From positions 182,688 through 246,687 of the forward strand of contig WGNA01000011.1 in assembly GCA_016124755.1 (NCBI GenBank): a stretch of 64,000 bases of DNA, given 5' to 3'. Made by a program: the position numbers and the translations under genes. Shown one piece after another: positions 41,867-49,874 of the stretch (the first letter of the stretch is position 1; each line of letters begins with the position of its first letter). This stretch comes from Bacteroidota bacterium (lineage in GTDB: Bacteria > Bacteroidota > Bacteroidia > NS11-12g > UBA9320). Under the pieces are notes generated by a model, which made no database searches, had not been told where the DNA came from, and saw only the letters and a list, made by a program, of their open reading frames with translations.

Positions 41867-42892
41867 CTAAACCTTCTCGTCTAAAAAAATCCAAAACTGG
41901 TCACCCGGATCAACCTCCGTTTCTACCACAAATACATTTGCGTTAGAATTAATTTCCTGTAACAAAGTTTCCAGCTTTACCCAATCCTTTTCCGTTGTAA
42001 TCCAACATTTGTCGGGAAAAGATTGAACCATATTCTGAACTTCATTTTTGAAATACGTGTGGTGATCACCTTTATTAATATGGTTCGAAATTTCCCAGTG
42101 TTGTTTTGCGTATTCGGCTAATCCGGAGGCATCAGCGATTCCGGTAATCAATATTCCGCCGGATTGATATTCTCCCGAACCCCAGACCTGTCGAAGTCCA
42201 CGATATTTAATGTGCGAAACAAACCAGGGTTTTTCCAATGGGTAATCGGGTTTGAACGAATCGGGAGCGGAGGTGAAAATGATTGCATCTGCTCGTTTGT
42301 AATTCCATCGAAACTCTCGAAGTCTTCCTGCCGGCATTACAAAATCACGGTAAAATGGCTTATGTGCTTTAGTCAACAAAAAAGTCACAGAGGGTTTTAC
42401 GTATTGATGTTGAAACGCATCATCTAAAACAATAAGCTCAGTTTCCGGGAAGTCGTGCAGCAATTCGGCAATTCCCAATACCCGGTCTTCACATACACAC
42501 ACAGTCAGTTCCGGAAATGCCCGTTTAATTTCTAATGGCTCATCTCCGCTGTTTCCGGCGTTATCATTCACTTCAACATTTCGATAGCCTTTGGTTTTTC
42601 GCCCGTAACCCCGACTCAAAACTGCTACTTTCAGATTTGGTGATAAATGTGTTATCAATGCTTTTACCATCGGTGTTTTTCCGGTTCCGCCAACCGATAA
42701 ATTGCCAACGCAAATCACCGGAATATCAAACCCAACCGATTTTAAAATGCCTTTGCGAAAGAGAAAATTCCGGACTTCCATCACGCCGCCGTACAGCCAA
42801 CCAAAAGGTCTCAGGATTTGTCGAAGGAATTGCAACGCAGGCAAATTTGGATAAAATTTAGTGAAATTTGGCCGCCACGAATAATCGCTCAC
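41867..42892 (-). CDS. lpxK: Tetraacyldisaccharide 4'-kinase
   Basis: A 341-residue LpxK, which phosphorylates the lipid A disaccharide at the 4' position on the inner membrane. Evidence includes 'FLRQILRPFGWLYGGVMEVRNFLF', the P-loop 'VGNLSVGGTGKTPMVKALI', 'VAVLSRGYGRKTKGY', 'GDEPLEIKRAFP' and 'VLDDAFQHQYV'. The GTG at 42892 begins 2 bp from the divergent Nif3-family ATG. The usual LpxK N-terminus starts near 'FLRQIL', so TTG 42835 is a serious alternative start and would leave room for a promoter. Confidence 0.95.
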   Translation of the reverse strand: MSDYSWRPNFTKFYPNLPALQFLRQILRPFGWLYGGVMEVRNFLFRKGILKSVGFDIPVICVGNLSVGGTGKTPMVKALITHLSPNLKVAVLSRGYGRKTKGYRNVEVNDNAGNSGDEPLEIKRAFPELTVCVCEDRVLGIAELLHDFPETELIVLDDAFQHQYVKPSVTFLLTKAHKPFYRDFVMPAGRLREFRWNYKRADAIIFTSAPDSFKPDYPLEKPWFVSHIKYRGLRQVWGSGEYQSGGILITGIADASGLAEYAKQHWEISNHINKGDHHTYFKNEVQNMVQSFPDKCWITTEKDWVKLETLLQEINSNANVFVVETEVDPGDQFWIFLDEKV

Positions 42893-42894
42893 TC

Positions 42895-43992
42895 ATGAAG
42901 ATTTCAGAAATTATTAAGGTACTGGAAGAAGTTGCCCCACCCGATTTGCAGGAGTCGTACGATAATGCCGGTTTAATTGTCGGGCATCCGTCAACCGAAG
43001 TCGAAAGGGCATTGATCAGTCTGGATGCAACCGAGGAAATTGTGGACGAGGCCATTCGTGAGAATTGCGGACTCATTATCGCACATCACCCGATTGTATT
43101 TCGCGGACTAAAAAAACTGAACGGAAATAATTATGTGGAGCGAACGGTGATCAAAGCCATTCAGAACAACATCGCCATTTACGCCATTCACACGAATCTC
43201 GATAACGTATTGCATCAGGGTGTGAACAGCCGCATTGCCGATAAACTGGGATTGAATAACCGGCGAATTCTTCGTCCGCGCAATGGTGAAATCTGCAAAT
43301 TAGTAACCTTCGTTCCGGTTGAATATTTAGAAATAGTGAAGTCAGCTTTGTTTGAAGCCGGCGCCGGATCGATCGGTGCTTATGATCATTGCAGTTTTTC
43401 CTCAACTGGTCACGGAACCTTTCGGGCAGGAGAAGGGACAAATCCGTTTGTGGGAGATAAAGGAGTTGATCACACAGAAGAAGAAGCACGATTAGAAATG
43501 ATTCTGCCGGTGAGAGCCAAAAGCCGGGTTGTGCGGGCTTTATTAAATGCACATCCGTATGAGGAAGTAGCGTATGATTTATATGCCTTAATCAATGAGT
43601 CGCGCGATACCGGTTCCGGATTAATCGGAGAGTTAAGCGAAGAAATGGATCGGATGGATTTTCTTCATCATGTAAAAACCAACATGCAAACCGAATTGGT
43701 GAAATACACTTCCGGGAAAGAAAAAATTAAGAAGGTTGCGGTGTGCGGAGGAGCAGGAAGTTTTCTGATTTCTGACGCTTTGAGAGCCGGGGCCGACGCA
43801 TTTATTACCGGAGATATTAAGTATCACGAATTCTTTGATGGCGAGCAAAGCCTTGTGGTATGCGACATCGGGCACTTTGAGAGTGAGCAATTCACCATCA
43901 ATTTATTAGGAGATATTTTATCTCAAAAAATACCTAATTTCGCAGTCATTTTTACAAAAGCAGTTACGAATCCCGTTAAATATTTTCACTAA
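42895..43992 (+). CDS. Nif3-like dinuclear metal-centre protein (long form)
   Basis: A 365-residue protein; ATG 42895 replaces the track's upstream start. N-terminal (SEIIKVLEEVAPPDLQESYDNAGLIVG) and C-terminal Nif3 halves hold the metal ligands (IAHHPIVF, the later 'GDIKYHEF' and 'CDIGHFESE'). They are separated by a PII/CutA-like insert of about 120 residues (residues 125-245), as in Bacillus YqfO. Related to GTP cyclohydrolase I type 2 folds; the role is uncertain. It is followed after 6 bp by the zinc-ribbon gene, a conserved Bacteroidota pairing. Confidence 0.92.
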   Translation: MKISEIIKVLEEVAPPDLQESYDNAGLIVGHPSTEVERALISLDATEEIVDEAIRENCGLIIAHHPIVFRGLKKLNGNNYVERTVIKAIQNNIAIYAIHTNLDNVLHQGVNSRIADKLGLNNRRILRPRNGEICKLVTFVPVEYLEIVKSALFEAGAGSIGAYDHCSFSSTGHGTFRAGEGTNPFVGDKGVDHTEEEARLEMILPVRAKSRVVRALLNAHPYEEVAYDLYALINESRDTGSGLIGELSEEMDRMDFLHHVKTNMQTELVKYTSGKEKIKKVAVCGGAGSFLISDALRAGADAFITGDIKYHEFFDGEQSLVVCDIGHFESEQFTINLLGDILSQKIPNFAVIFTKAVTNPVKYFH

Positions 43993-43998
43993 AAGAGT

Positions 43999-44778
43999 AT
44001 GGCTACAGTAGAAGAAAAACTCCGAGGATTGTGGAACCTCCAGTCTATAGATACCAAATTGGACGAGTTACAATTGATCCGCGGAGAGTTACCCATGGAA
44101 GTAGCTGACCTCGAAGACGAAATTGCCGGTTTGCAAACCCGGTTAGACAACTTCGATCAGGAAATCAAAGATTACGAGCAGAGCATTGTTGCTTTAAAAG
44201 AAAAGATCGCCGAATCGCAAAGATTGTCGAAGCGTTACAACGAACAGCTCAGCAATGTGAAGAACAACCGTGAATACGATGCTCTTAATAAGGAGATTGA
44301 AATTCAGGGATTAGAAGTTCTTGCCGCAGAGAAGAAAATTGGTGAAGCCAACAAAGGCATCGAAGCCAAAAAAGAATTGATTGCTTCCGTTCAATCTGAT
44401 CTTGAAGGACGTCAGATCGACCTCGATAACAAGAAAAAGGAACTCGAAGAGATCTCTTCTGAAACCGAAAAGGAAGAAAGCAAGATTGATAAGGATCGCC
44501 AGAAAGCAGTTGATGCAACCGATCCGAAACTGCTCAAAGCGTACGAGCGAATCCGCAAAAGCGTGTTAAACGGCATTGCTGTAGCTCCGGTATTGAGAGG
44601 ATCTTGCGGTGGTTGTTTCGCGAAAATTCCACCACAATTGCAATCTGATATTCGTCAGCGCAAGAAAATTGTGATCTGCGAACACTGCGGAAGAATCAAT
44701 GTTGATGCGGATATGGCCGGTGTTGTTGAGGAAGTTGCCGACGACAAGCCAAAGTCACGCAGAAGAAGAAAGGCATAA
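43999..44778 (+). CDS. C4-type zinc-ribbon coiled-coil protein (COG1579)
   Basis: A 259-residue protein with a long antiparallel coiled coil (about 20-185) and a C-terminal zinc ribbon with paired cysteines, 'CGGCFAK' and 'CEHCGRINVD'. It ends in a basic tail 'KPKSRRRRKA'. This is the COG1579 family, related to nucleic-acid-binding zinc-ribbon proteins; the precise role is unknown. It starts 6 bp after the Nif3-family gene and is probably co-transcribed with it. A small inverted repeat, GTAAAGG-ATT-CCTTTAC, follows at 44806 without a T-run. Confidence 0.9.
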   Translation: MATVEEKLRGLWNLQSIDTKLDELQLIRGELPMEVADLEDEIAGLQTRLDNFDQEIKDYEQSIVALKEKIAESQRLSKRYNEQLSNVKNNREYDALNKEIEIQGLEVLAAEKKIGEANKGIEAKKELIASVQSDLEGRQIDLDNKKKELEEISSETEKEESKIDKDRQKAVDATDPKLLKAYERIRKSVLNGIAVAPVLRGSCGGCFAKIPPQLQSDIRQRKKIVICEHCGRINVDADMAGVVEEVADDKPKSRRRRKA

Positions 44779-44864
44779 TCGCCTTCCCTCTTTTCTTTAA
44801 AACCTGTAAAGGATTCCTTTACGCAATCACAACATCCGAACATTTACCGGAGAACCGTGCGACG

Positions 44865-44872
44865 TATTTTTG
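44865..44872 (+). promoter_or_regulatory. Bacteroidota -7 box (TATTTTTG)
   Basis: An exact TAnnTTTG match only 7 bp before the ATG at 44880. If used, the transcript would be leaderless or nearly so. No -33 TTTG at usual spacing. Confidence 0.4.
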
Positions 44873-44879
44873 TGCGTCC

Positions 44880-46373
44880 ATGCTGAAGTTGTTTTTACCG
44901 TTTTTTATTCTCAACCTTTTTGCGTTCCAAATGCATGCGGAACCAAAAGTAGATTTCAACGACCGATGTCTTCAGGCGCAGGAAAAACTCTATTATTTAA
45001 AACTAAAAGAAGCCCGGGCATTAATTGATCTTGAGAAAAAGTCGAATCCCGACAACCTCATTCCGTCGTATCTCGATGTAATTCATGACCTCTTGAAAGT
45101 GCTGACAGAAGAATCTTCCGAGTCGTTCCGGAATTTTCATGCAACTGCTTCTAAGTCGAAAAGTGCGATAGGAAGATATACCGGAAAAGATGGTTGGGAT
45201 GATTTCTTTCGCGAAGAAATTCACTTCTATACCTCGGTGGTGTATGGCAAATCGGGAAATGCGATTACCGCAGCTAACGAGGTTCGACTCAGTTATAAAG
45301 CGGGAGAGAAGCTTATTAAAGAACACCCTGATTTTCTTCCGGCTTATAAAACCCTAGGATTAATTCACGCCGGATTTGGGAATCTGCCCGCGACCTACCG
45401 GAAATTAGTGAGCATGCTGGGATATTCCGGCACCACCGATAAAGGTATTTCGGAACTCGAAAAATTTACCAAAGCATCTCCTCAAAAAGGTTGGTCGTGG
45501 ATGCAGCAAGAAGCCAAACTGTATCTCACGGCAATTCATCTGTATTTAAAAAATGATCAGGAAACGGCGTGGAAAATGACCGAGACGATTACAAAAGATT
45601 ATCATCACAATCCGTTGATGGTCTTTGTTCGCGCCAATTTTGCAGATAAATGTAAATACAACGACGACCTCATCACAACCATTCTGAGTGTTCCGAAAGG
45701 CGATCCGTACGAACCGATTCCGTTTCTCGATTTTCTGATTGGAACGGCCAAACTTCAGCGACTTGATGCAGATGCAAGTGTGTATCTCGAGCGATTTATC
45801 CGGGAAAACAAAGGGTCGAGTTATGTTAAGAGTTGTTATCAGAAATTGGCCTGGAATGCACTCATAAAAGGAGATAACACAGCATACGACAGCTATATGC
45901 AAAAGCTGAAATCGCACGGTTCGTTGTTTTTGGAGGAAGATCAGCAGGCCGAAATGGAAGCGGAGAGAAGCGGTCGCCCGGATGCACGTTTGCTAAAATC
46001 CCGACTCCTTTTCGATGGCGGTTATTACACAAAAGCGCTTTCGATTGTTCGCCCTCTTCAGGCAGAAGATTTTGATTCTAAATTATTGAAAACCGAATAC
46101 TGTTACCGAAAAGCGAGAATATACGACGAGACCAAGGAGAACGATCTGGCAGAATTATTCTATAAAGCTACGATAGAAAATGGTTCAGATCTCACCGTGT
46201 ATTACGCTTCTTATGCGGCATTATACCTGGGAGAATTATATGAACGCACAGGTAAAAAAACAGAAGCCCGAAGCTATTTCACAAAAGCCACTTCCTTTAA
46301 AAATAATAAGGAATACAAAAACAGTGTGGAACATCGGGCAAAAGCCGGATTACAAAGATTATCATCAAAGTGA
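44880..46373 (+). CDS. Exported tetratricopeptide-repeat protein
   Basis: A 497-residue protein with a signal peptide (LKLFLPFFILNLFAFQMHA) and all-helical repeats. Examples are 'LPAYKTLGLIHAGFGNLPATYRKL', 'AKLYLTAIHLYLKNDQETAWKM' and 'ASYAALYLGELYERTGKKTEARSYFTKATSF'. No enzymatic motif. It probably acts as a periplasmic scaffold, with some resemblance to DUF3808/Iml2-like helical proteins. Its stop overlaps a possible GTG start (46370) of the downstream lipoprotein gene, so both are in one transcript ending before or with fabD. Confidence 0.75.
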   Translation: MLKLFLPFFILNLFAFQMHAEPKVDFNDRCLQAQEKLYYLKLKEARALIDLEKKSNPDNLIPSYLDVIHDLLKVLTEESSESFRNFHATASKSKSAIGRYTGKDGWDDFFREEIHFYTSVVYGKSGNAITAANEVRLSYKAGEKLIKEHPDFLPAYKTLGLIHAGFGNLPATYRKLVSMLGYSGTTDKGISELEKFTKASPQKGWSWMQQEAKLYLTAIHLYLKNDQETAWKMTETITKDYHHNPLMVFVRANFADKCKYNDDLITTILSVPKGDPYEPIPFLDFLIGTAKLQRLDADASVYLERFIRENKGSSYVKSCYQKLAWNALIKGDNTAYDSYMQKLKSHGSLFLEEDQQAEMEAERSGRPDARLLKSRLLFDGGYYTKALSIVRPLQAEDFDSKLLKTEYCYRKARIYDETKENDLAELFYKATIENGSDLTVYYASYAALYLGELYERTGKKTEARSYFTKATSFKNNKEYKNSVEHRAKAGLQRLSSK

Positions 46374-46408
46374 AACGGAAGAATCGGCGAATATTTAGTT
46401 TTGAGCAG

Positions 46409-46966
46409 ATGCATAAATACGTATTTCTCCTTCCATTGATTTTCATGTTCTCATGTGGTGGTGAGAAATCTCACTACATTAATGCGAGCGATTATTCGGA
46501 TATTAAATCTTTTTTTAAATCGGAGGTCAAATATCTCGATAGTCTGCAACCGAAACTTTTAAAATATTCTGAATGGAATGGTGAAACATCTGTTGACACA
46601 CTGGATAGTGTTGACTGGAATAAGGAACTCACTTTATTCCGCGATCTCAATATTCCTCTGGCAGTTTTCAGAACGGAATTCGAACGGGTGGATTCGCAAC
46701 AAACCGACGGATTAATTATCCGAACATTTAATACCCTTCGACCGGAGCAGGAAATCCGGAGCCTTACATTAGCGACGCTGGCAGAAACAGGTGAACTCAA
46801 TCGGGTGGAAGTTGAATACCGGCAGAAGAATCAGCTTTCGGTCGTTGATCGCAAAATGAGTTATACGCGCAACAAAGGATATTCGGTTGCCGGCAGTCGC
46901 AATTCGCGGATGATGTCGGAAGAAAACTATAAAATTGTTGCTCAGATTCTTCGGAATCAGAACTGA
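46409..46966 (+). CDS. Small lipoprotein of unknown function
   Basis: ATG 46409 gives a tight lipoprotein signal, 'MHKYVFLLPLIFMFSC', with Cys at the cleavage site. An alternative GTG at 46370 overlaps the upstream stop (GTGA) and would add 13 residues, still compatible with a signal. The mature 170 residues ('YLDSLQPKLLKYSEWNGETSVDTLDSVDWNKEL', 'VEVEYRQKNQLSVVDRKMSYTRNKGYSV') show no known family. It sits between a TPR gene and fabD. Confidence 0.65.
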   Translation: MHKYVFLLPLIFMFSCGGEKSHYINASDYSDIKSFFKSEVKYLDSLQPKLLKYSEWNGETSVDTLDSVDWNKELTLFRDLNIPLAVFRTEFERVDSQQTDGLIIRTFNTLRPEQEIRSLTLATLAETGELNRVEVEYRQKNQLSVVDRKMSYTRNKGYSVAGSRNSRMMSEENYKIVAQILRNQN

Positions 46967-46992
46967 AAGAATTCAGCAAATCAAAAAGTAGT

Positions 46993-47871
46993 ATGAGAGC
47001 ATTTGTATTTCCGGGTCAGGGCGCCCAATTCTCAGGTATGGGACAAGAACTCTATAACCAGAGTGAAAAAGCAAAGGAATTATTTGAACAAGCCAATGAT
47101 ATTTTGGGATTCCGCATCACCGATGTGATGTTTACCGGAAGCGATGAAGATCTCAAACAGACTAAAATTACGCAACCTGCCGTCTTTTTGCATTCGGTAA
47201 TTCTGGCTAAAACCATGGATAATTTTAACCCGGATATGGTTGCCGGTCACTCATTGGGAGAACTGTCGGCATTAACAGCAAATGGAACTTTGAACTTTGA
47301 AGATGGTTTGAAACTCGTTAGTCTTCGGGCTCAGGCGATGCAACGAGCTTGTGAAATGAATCCGTCAACCATGGCCGCAATTCTCAGTCTGGAAGATTCG
47401 GTTGTGGAGGAGGTTTGCAGTTCAATTACCAATGAAGTGGTGGTGGCCGCAAATTATAATTGTCCCGGTCAGCTGGTGATTTCCGGAAGTCATGAAGGCA
47501 TCCGGATCGCCTGTGAAATCTTATTAGAAAAAGGGGCGAAAAGGGCTTTACCGCTTCCGGTGGGAGGTGCTTTTCATTCACCTTTAATGGAACCCGCAAG
47601 AGAAGAACTGGCAAGAGCCATTGAGAACACCCACTTTTCAAATCCGAATTGTCCGGTATATCAAAATGTTTCAACCGTTGCGGAAAACGATCCGGAAACA
47701 ATTCGCAAAAATCTGATTGCTCAGTTAACGGCTCCGGTGAAATGGACGCAGAGCATTCAACACATGATCGCCGATGGTGCAACTGAATTCACCGAAGTAG
47801 GACCCGGAAGAGCGCTTCAGGGAATGATTGTGAAAATTCAGCGAGGCATCGCGGTGAGCGGAGTCTCCTGA
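46993..47871 (+). CDS. fabD: Malonyl-CoA:ACP transacylase
   Basis: A 292-residue FabD that loads malonyl onto acyl carrier protein for fatty acid synthesis. It has 'FPGQGAQFSGMGQELY' at the N-terminus, nucleophile motif 'GHSLGELSAL', the substrate Arg in 'LRAQAMQRAC' and the catalytic His in 'GGAFHSPLM'. Complete and of normal length. It is convergent with the PadR-associated membrane gene; the two ORFs abut with no spacer. Confidence 0.96.
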   Translation: MRAFVFPGQGAQFSGMGQELYNQSEKAKELFEQANDILGFRITDVMFTGSDEDLKQTKITQPAVFLHSVILAKTMDNFNPDMVAGHSLGELSALTANGTLNFEDGLKLVSLRAQAMQRACEMNPSTMAAILSLEDSVVEEVCSSITNEVVVAANYNCPGQLVISGSHEGIRIACEILLEKGAKRALPLPVGGAFHSPLMEPAREELARAIENTHFSNPNCPVYQNVSTVAENDPETIRKNLIAQLTAPVKWTQSIQHMIADGATEFTEVGPGRALQGMIVKIQRGIAVSGVS

Positions 47872-48459
47872 TTATTCTACCTGCAATTTTGAAAGAGCAA
47901 TACCCGGTATTAAAATCATTAATACGAACACACCGAGAATTAATAAAACGGTGGCTCCTTTTAAGTGAAGAACAGATAACAATGTTCCAACTCCAATAAC
48001 AAATGAGGATACTAAAAGCGATTTGCGGTAACGGATAATTTTTAACGAAAGATCGGTAATGTTACCAATGCTCAAATGCACCGGTATTGCATAAAACATA
48101 CACGAGAGTAAGCCGAGATCTAACATTATTCTTCCCCATTTCATGTGCAGGTAGTTCAATAGAATACCGGCACAAAGTGTCATCAGGCAGAGGCTTGTTG
48201 CGGCTTGAATCATTTTTTTCATAAGATTTATATTGGGTTTAACCATTTGTTGAAATTGTTCGTGAATTGAACTCAGGTCGTTAGCACAAAACCGATCGAA
48301 TGCAAATTCCGATGCTTTCTCAAATTCGAATCCCTGCGATAAAAACTCTTCAACCAGACAGCAAATATGATCCAGCCATTCGTTCTTAACCGACTCCGGA
48401 AATGTGCCGTATTCATCGAGTCGTTCCTTTATTTTCAGTATTTCCGGTTGATTAAGCAT
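47872..48459 (-). CDS. PadR-linked membrane protein with N-terminal HAAS-like domain
   Basis: A 195-residue protein. Residues 1-75 form a soluble helical domain ('IKERLDEYGTFPESVKNEWLDHICCLVEEFLSQGFEFEKASEFAF') resembling the HAAS domain found next to PadR regulators. Four membrane helices follow (about 83-190). Such pairs usually act in envelope-stress or antibiotic sensing. It lies 10 bp after padR in the same operon. Confidence 0.7.
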   Translation of the reverse strand: MLNQPEILKIKERLDEYGTFPESVKNEWLDHICCLVEEFLSQGFEFEKASEFAFDRFCANDLSSIHEQFQQMVKPNINLMKKMIQAATSLCLMTLCAGILLNYLHMKWGRIMLDLGLLSCMFYAIPVHLSIGNITDLSLKIIRYRKSLLVSSFVIGVGTLLSVLHLKGATVLLILGVFVLMILIPGIALSKLQVE

Positions 48460-48469
48460 TGCCTTTTAT

Positions 48470-48802
48470 TCAGCCTTTTTGAAGTGACATTATGGATTGA
48501 AGTGCCTGATTGAATTCTTCCAGCAACTGGTATTTCTCCGTCTTCAACTTCTTGCCACTTTGTGTTAACCGGTAATATTTCCGGGTTCGCTCCCCAATTT
48601 TCTGGGTTTCAGATTCAATTAAATTGTCGAGTTCAAGTCTGTGAAGCGCCGGATACAGAGAGCCTTCCTTTATTTCTAAAAAACCGTCTGAAATGCTTTT
48701 TAGTTCCTTCGAGATTTGATAACCGTACATTTTGCCATGAACATCAAGCAGCTTAATAATGAGAATAGACAAGGTGCCTTTTAACAAATCTCCGGGAGTC
48801 AT
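48470..48802 (-). CDS. PadR family transcriptional regulator
   Basis: A 110-residue winged-helix regulator: 'MTPGDLLKGTLSILIIKLL', 'GYQISKELKSISDGFLEIKEGSLYPALHRLE' and 'RKYYRLTQSGKKLKTE' are the PadR HTH and wing. The C-terminal helix is the short dimerisation helix of subfamily 2. A perfect 8-bp inverted repeat lies 10-30 bp upstream, so it is probably autorepressed. It controls the membrane gene behind it. Confidence 0.92.
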   Translation of the reverse strand: MTPGDLLKGTLSILIIKLLDVHGKMYGYQISKELKSISDGFLEIKEGSLYPALHRLELDNLIESETQKIGERTRKYYRLTQSGKKLKTEKYQLLEEFNQALQSIMSLQKG

Positions 48803-48811
48803 AATTTAAAT

Positions 48812-48832
48812 ATACATAGAATAACTATGTAT
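48812..48832. promoter_or_regulatory. PadR operator (ATACATAG-N5-CTATGTAT)
   Basis: A perfect inverted repeat ATACATAG-AATAA-CTATGTAT just upstream of padR. PadR proteins typically bind ATGT-N8-ACAT-like sites; here the arms are ATACATAG/CTATGTAT. The position fits autorepression. Confidence 0.7.
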
Positions 48833-48845
48833 TGAGTTGGATATT

Positions 48846-49316
48846 TTAGTACTCCTGATTTTTCCTCATTCGATCATCGAATAGAAAATCTGAAACGGAA
48901 TGAACTTTTATCTTTTTCGCATCTGAGTGATGGGGATTGATGAGGAAATTAAAATCGCCCGGTACGACGGCAGACGGAACTTTTAGTACACAATCCTTCC
49001 CGGCATTAATAAAAGTATCACCGATTTTTTGCGTAACCGAAAAATGCAAAGGAGTCCGCCAGCCTTTTGGAAGCTCGCCTTCTAAAATGGTTTTATAATG
49101 AAGGGAGTCCGGAATTTCAATTTCAACCATAACAAAGGATTCCGGTATTAAATTCAGCGATAGATGAACGAAGACTTCACACAATGCAAGTGCTCTGCTT
49201 TCTGCGGTATATGCGATTTCAACGCCTTTTGTATTCCAGCGGTTATTCGATTTTGCCGCACCTTTTCCATCCAAGAGACGTGCGTACTCCCTGCGGGTTA
49301 ACCGATAAACGCGCAT
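48846..49316 (-). CDS. RES-domain toxin (NAD-degrading)
   Basis: A 156-residue RES family protein. The N-terminal 'YRLTRREYARLLDGKGAAKSNNRWNTKGVEIAYTAESRALALCEVFVHL' contains the conserved Arg (RW), Tyr (AYTAES) and Glu (CEVFVHL) used by the MbcT/Res group to break down NAD+. The antitoxin gene precedes it and overlaps by one base (TAATG). It is likely bacteriostatic or killing when freed. Confidence 0.92.
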   Translation of the reverse strand: MRVYRLTRREYARLLDGKGAAKSNNRWNTKGVEIAYTAESRALALCEVFVHLSLNLIPESFVMVEIEIPDSLHYKTILEGELPKGWRTPLHFSVTQKIGDTFINAGKDCVLKVPSAVVPGDFNFLINPHHSDAKKIKVHSVSDFLFDDRMRKNQEY

Positions 49317-49822
49317 TAGGCAAATACACCGTTTTCGATGCGATTGAGCTCGTCGAGAACCAGTTCTTTACCGTATGAATCTTTGAGAAGATCGTAGGGC
49401 AATTCGTTGCCAAGTGCATAAACTGGAGTTTTTAACCACTGATGAAATTGTTCGCGTGAATCAAAAACTGCTGCGCCGATTTCATTGACTTCGGCTAATT
49501 CAAGAATTTTTTCGCTGTGAATAGGCTTGAACCGAAAGCCCTTTTCTTTTCGGTTGCGTTGAAGTGTTTTTAACGAAATGTTGAGAAACTCGGCCCATTC
49601 GTCTTCGGTGAAAGGAGTGGTTTTTTGAATTTCGTTGTATAACGTGAATGGCACACCCATACGAATGCTGTGAACAACCAACATTTTATTTCGAAAAAAA
49701 TCTGAAAAGCGGGAAATTTTTGATGTGCTTGTGAGATTGTACTCTGATTGAACTTCACCCACGTAGGAAGTGATCTCTTCAGCTAAATATGTGTTTGCTT
49801 CATTAGTTTGGTATGGTTTCAT
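49316..49822 (-). CDS. Xre/MbcA/ParS-type antitoxin (DUF2384)
   Basis: A 168-residue antitoxin. A helix-turn-helix-like segment lies at about 45-110 ('VVHSIRMGVPFTLYNEIQKTTPFTEDEWAEFLNISLKTLQRNRKEKGF'). The C-terminal MbcA/ParS domain (IHSEKILELAEVNEIGAAVFDSREQFHQWLKTPVYALGNELPYDLLKDSYG) clamps the RES toxin. The antitoxin-first order is standard for RES-Xre. A good TTTG-N20-TAAATTTG promoter lies upstream. Confidence 0.93.
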   Translation of the reverse strand: MKPYQTNEANTYLAEEITSYVGEVQSEYNLTSTSKISRFSDFFRNKMLVVHSIRMGVPFTLYNEIQKTTPFTEDEWAEFLNISLKTLQRNRKEKGFRFKPIHSEKILELAEVNEIGAAVFDSREQFHQWLKTPVYALGNELPYDLLKDSYGKELVLDELNRIENGVFA

Positions 49823-49840
49823 TTCTTAGACATTTGCCCC

Positions 49841-49872
49841 CAAATTTAGGCCAATTGTCTTGGAATTCCAAA
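49841..49872 (-). promoter_or_regulatory. Full Bacteroidota promoter (TTTG-N20-TAAATTTG) of the Xre/RES operon
   Basis: On the minus strand TTTG (49872-49869) and TAAATTTG (49848-49841) stand 20 bp apart, the spacing of the Bacteroidota sigma-70 consensus, with 18 bp from the -7 box to the antitoxin ATG. It is the only promoter in the window with both elements exact. Confidence 0.7.
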
Positions 49873-49874
49873 CC

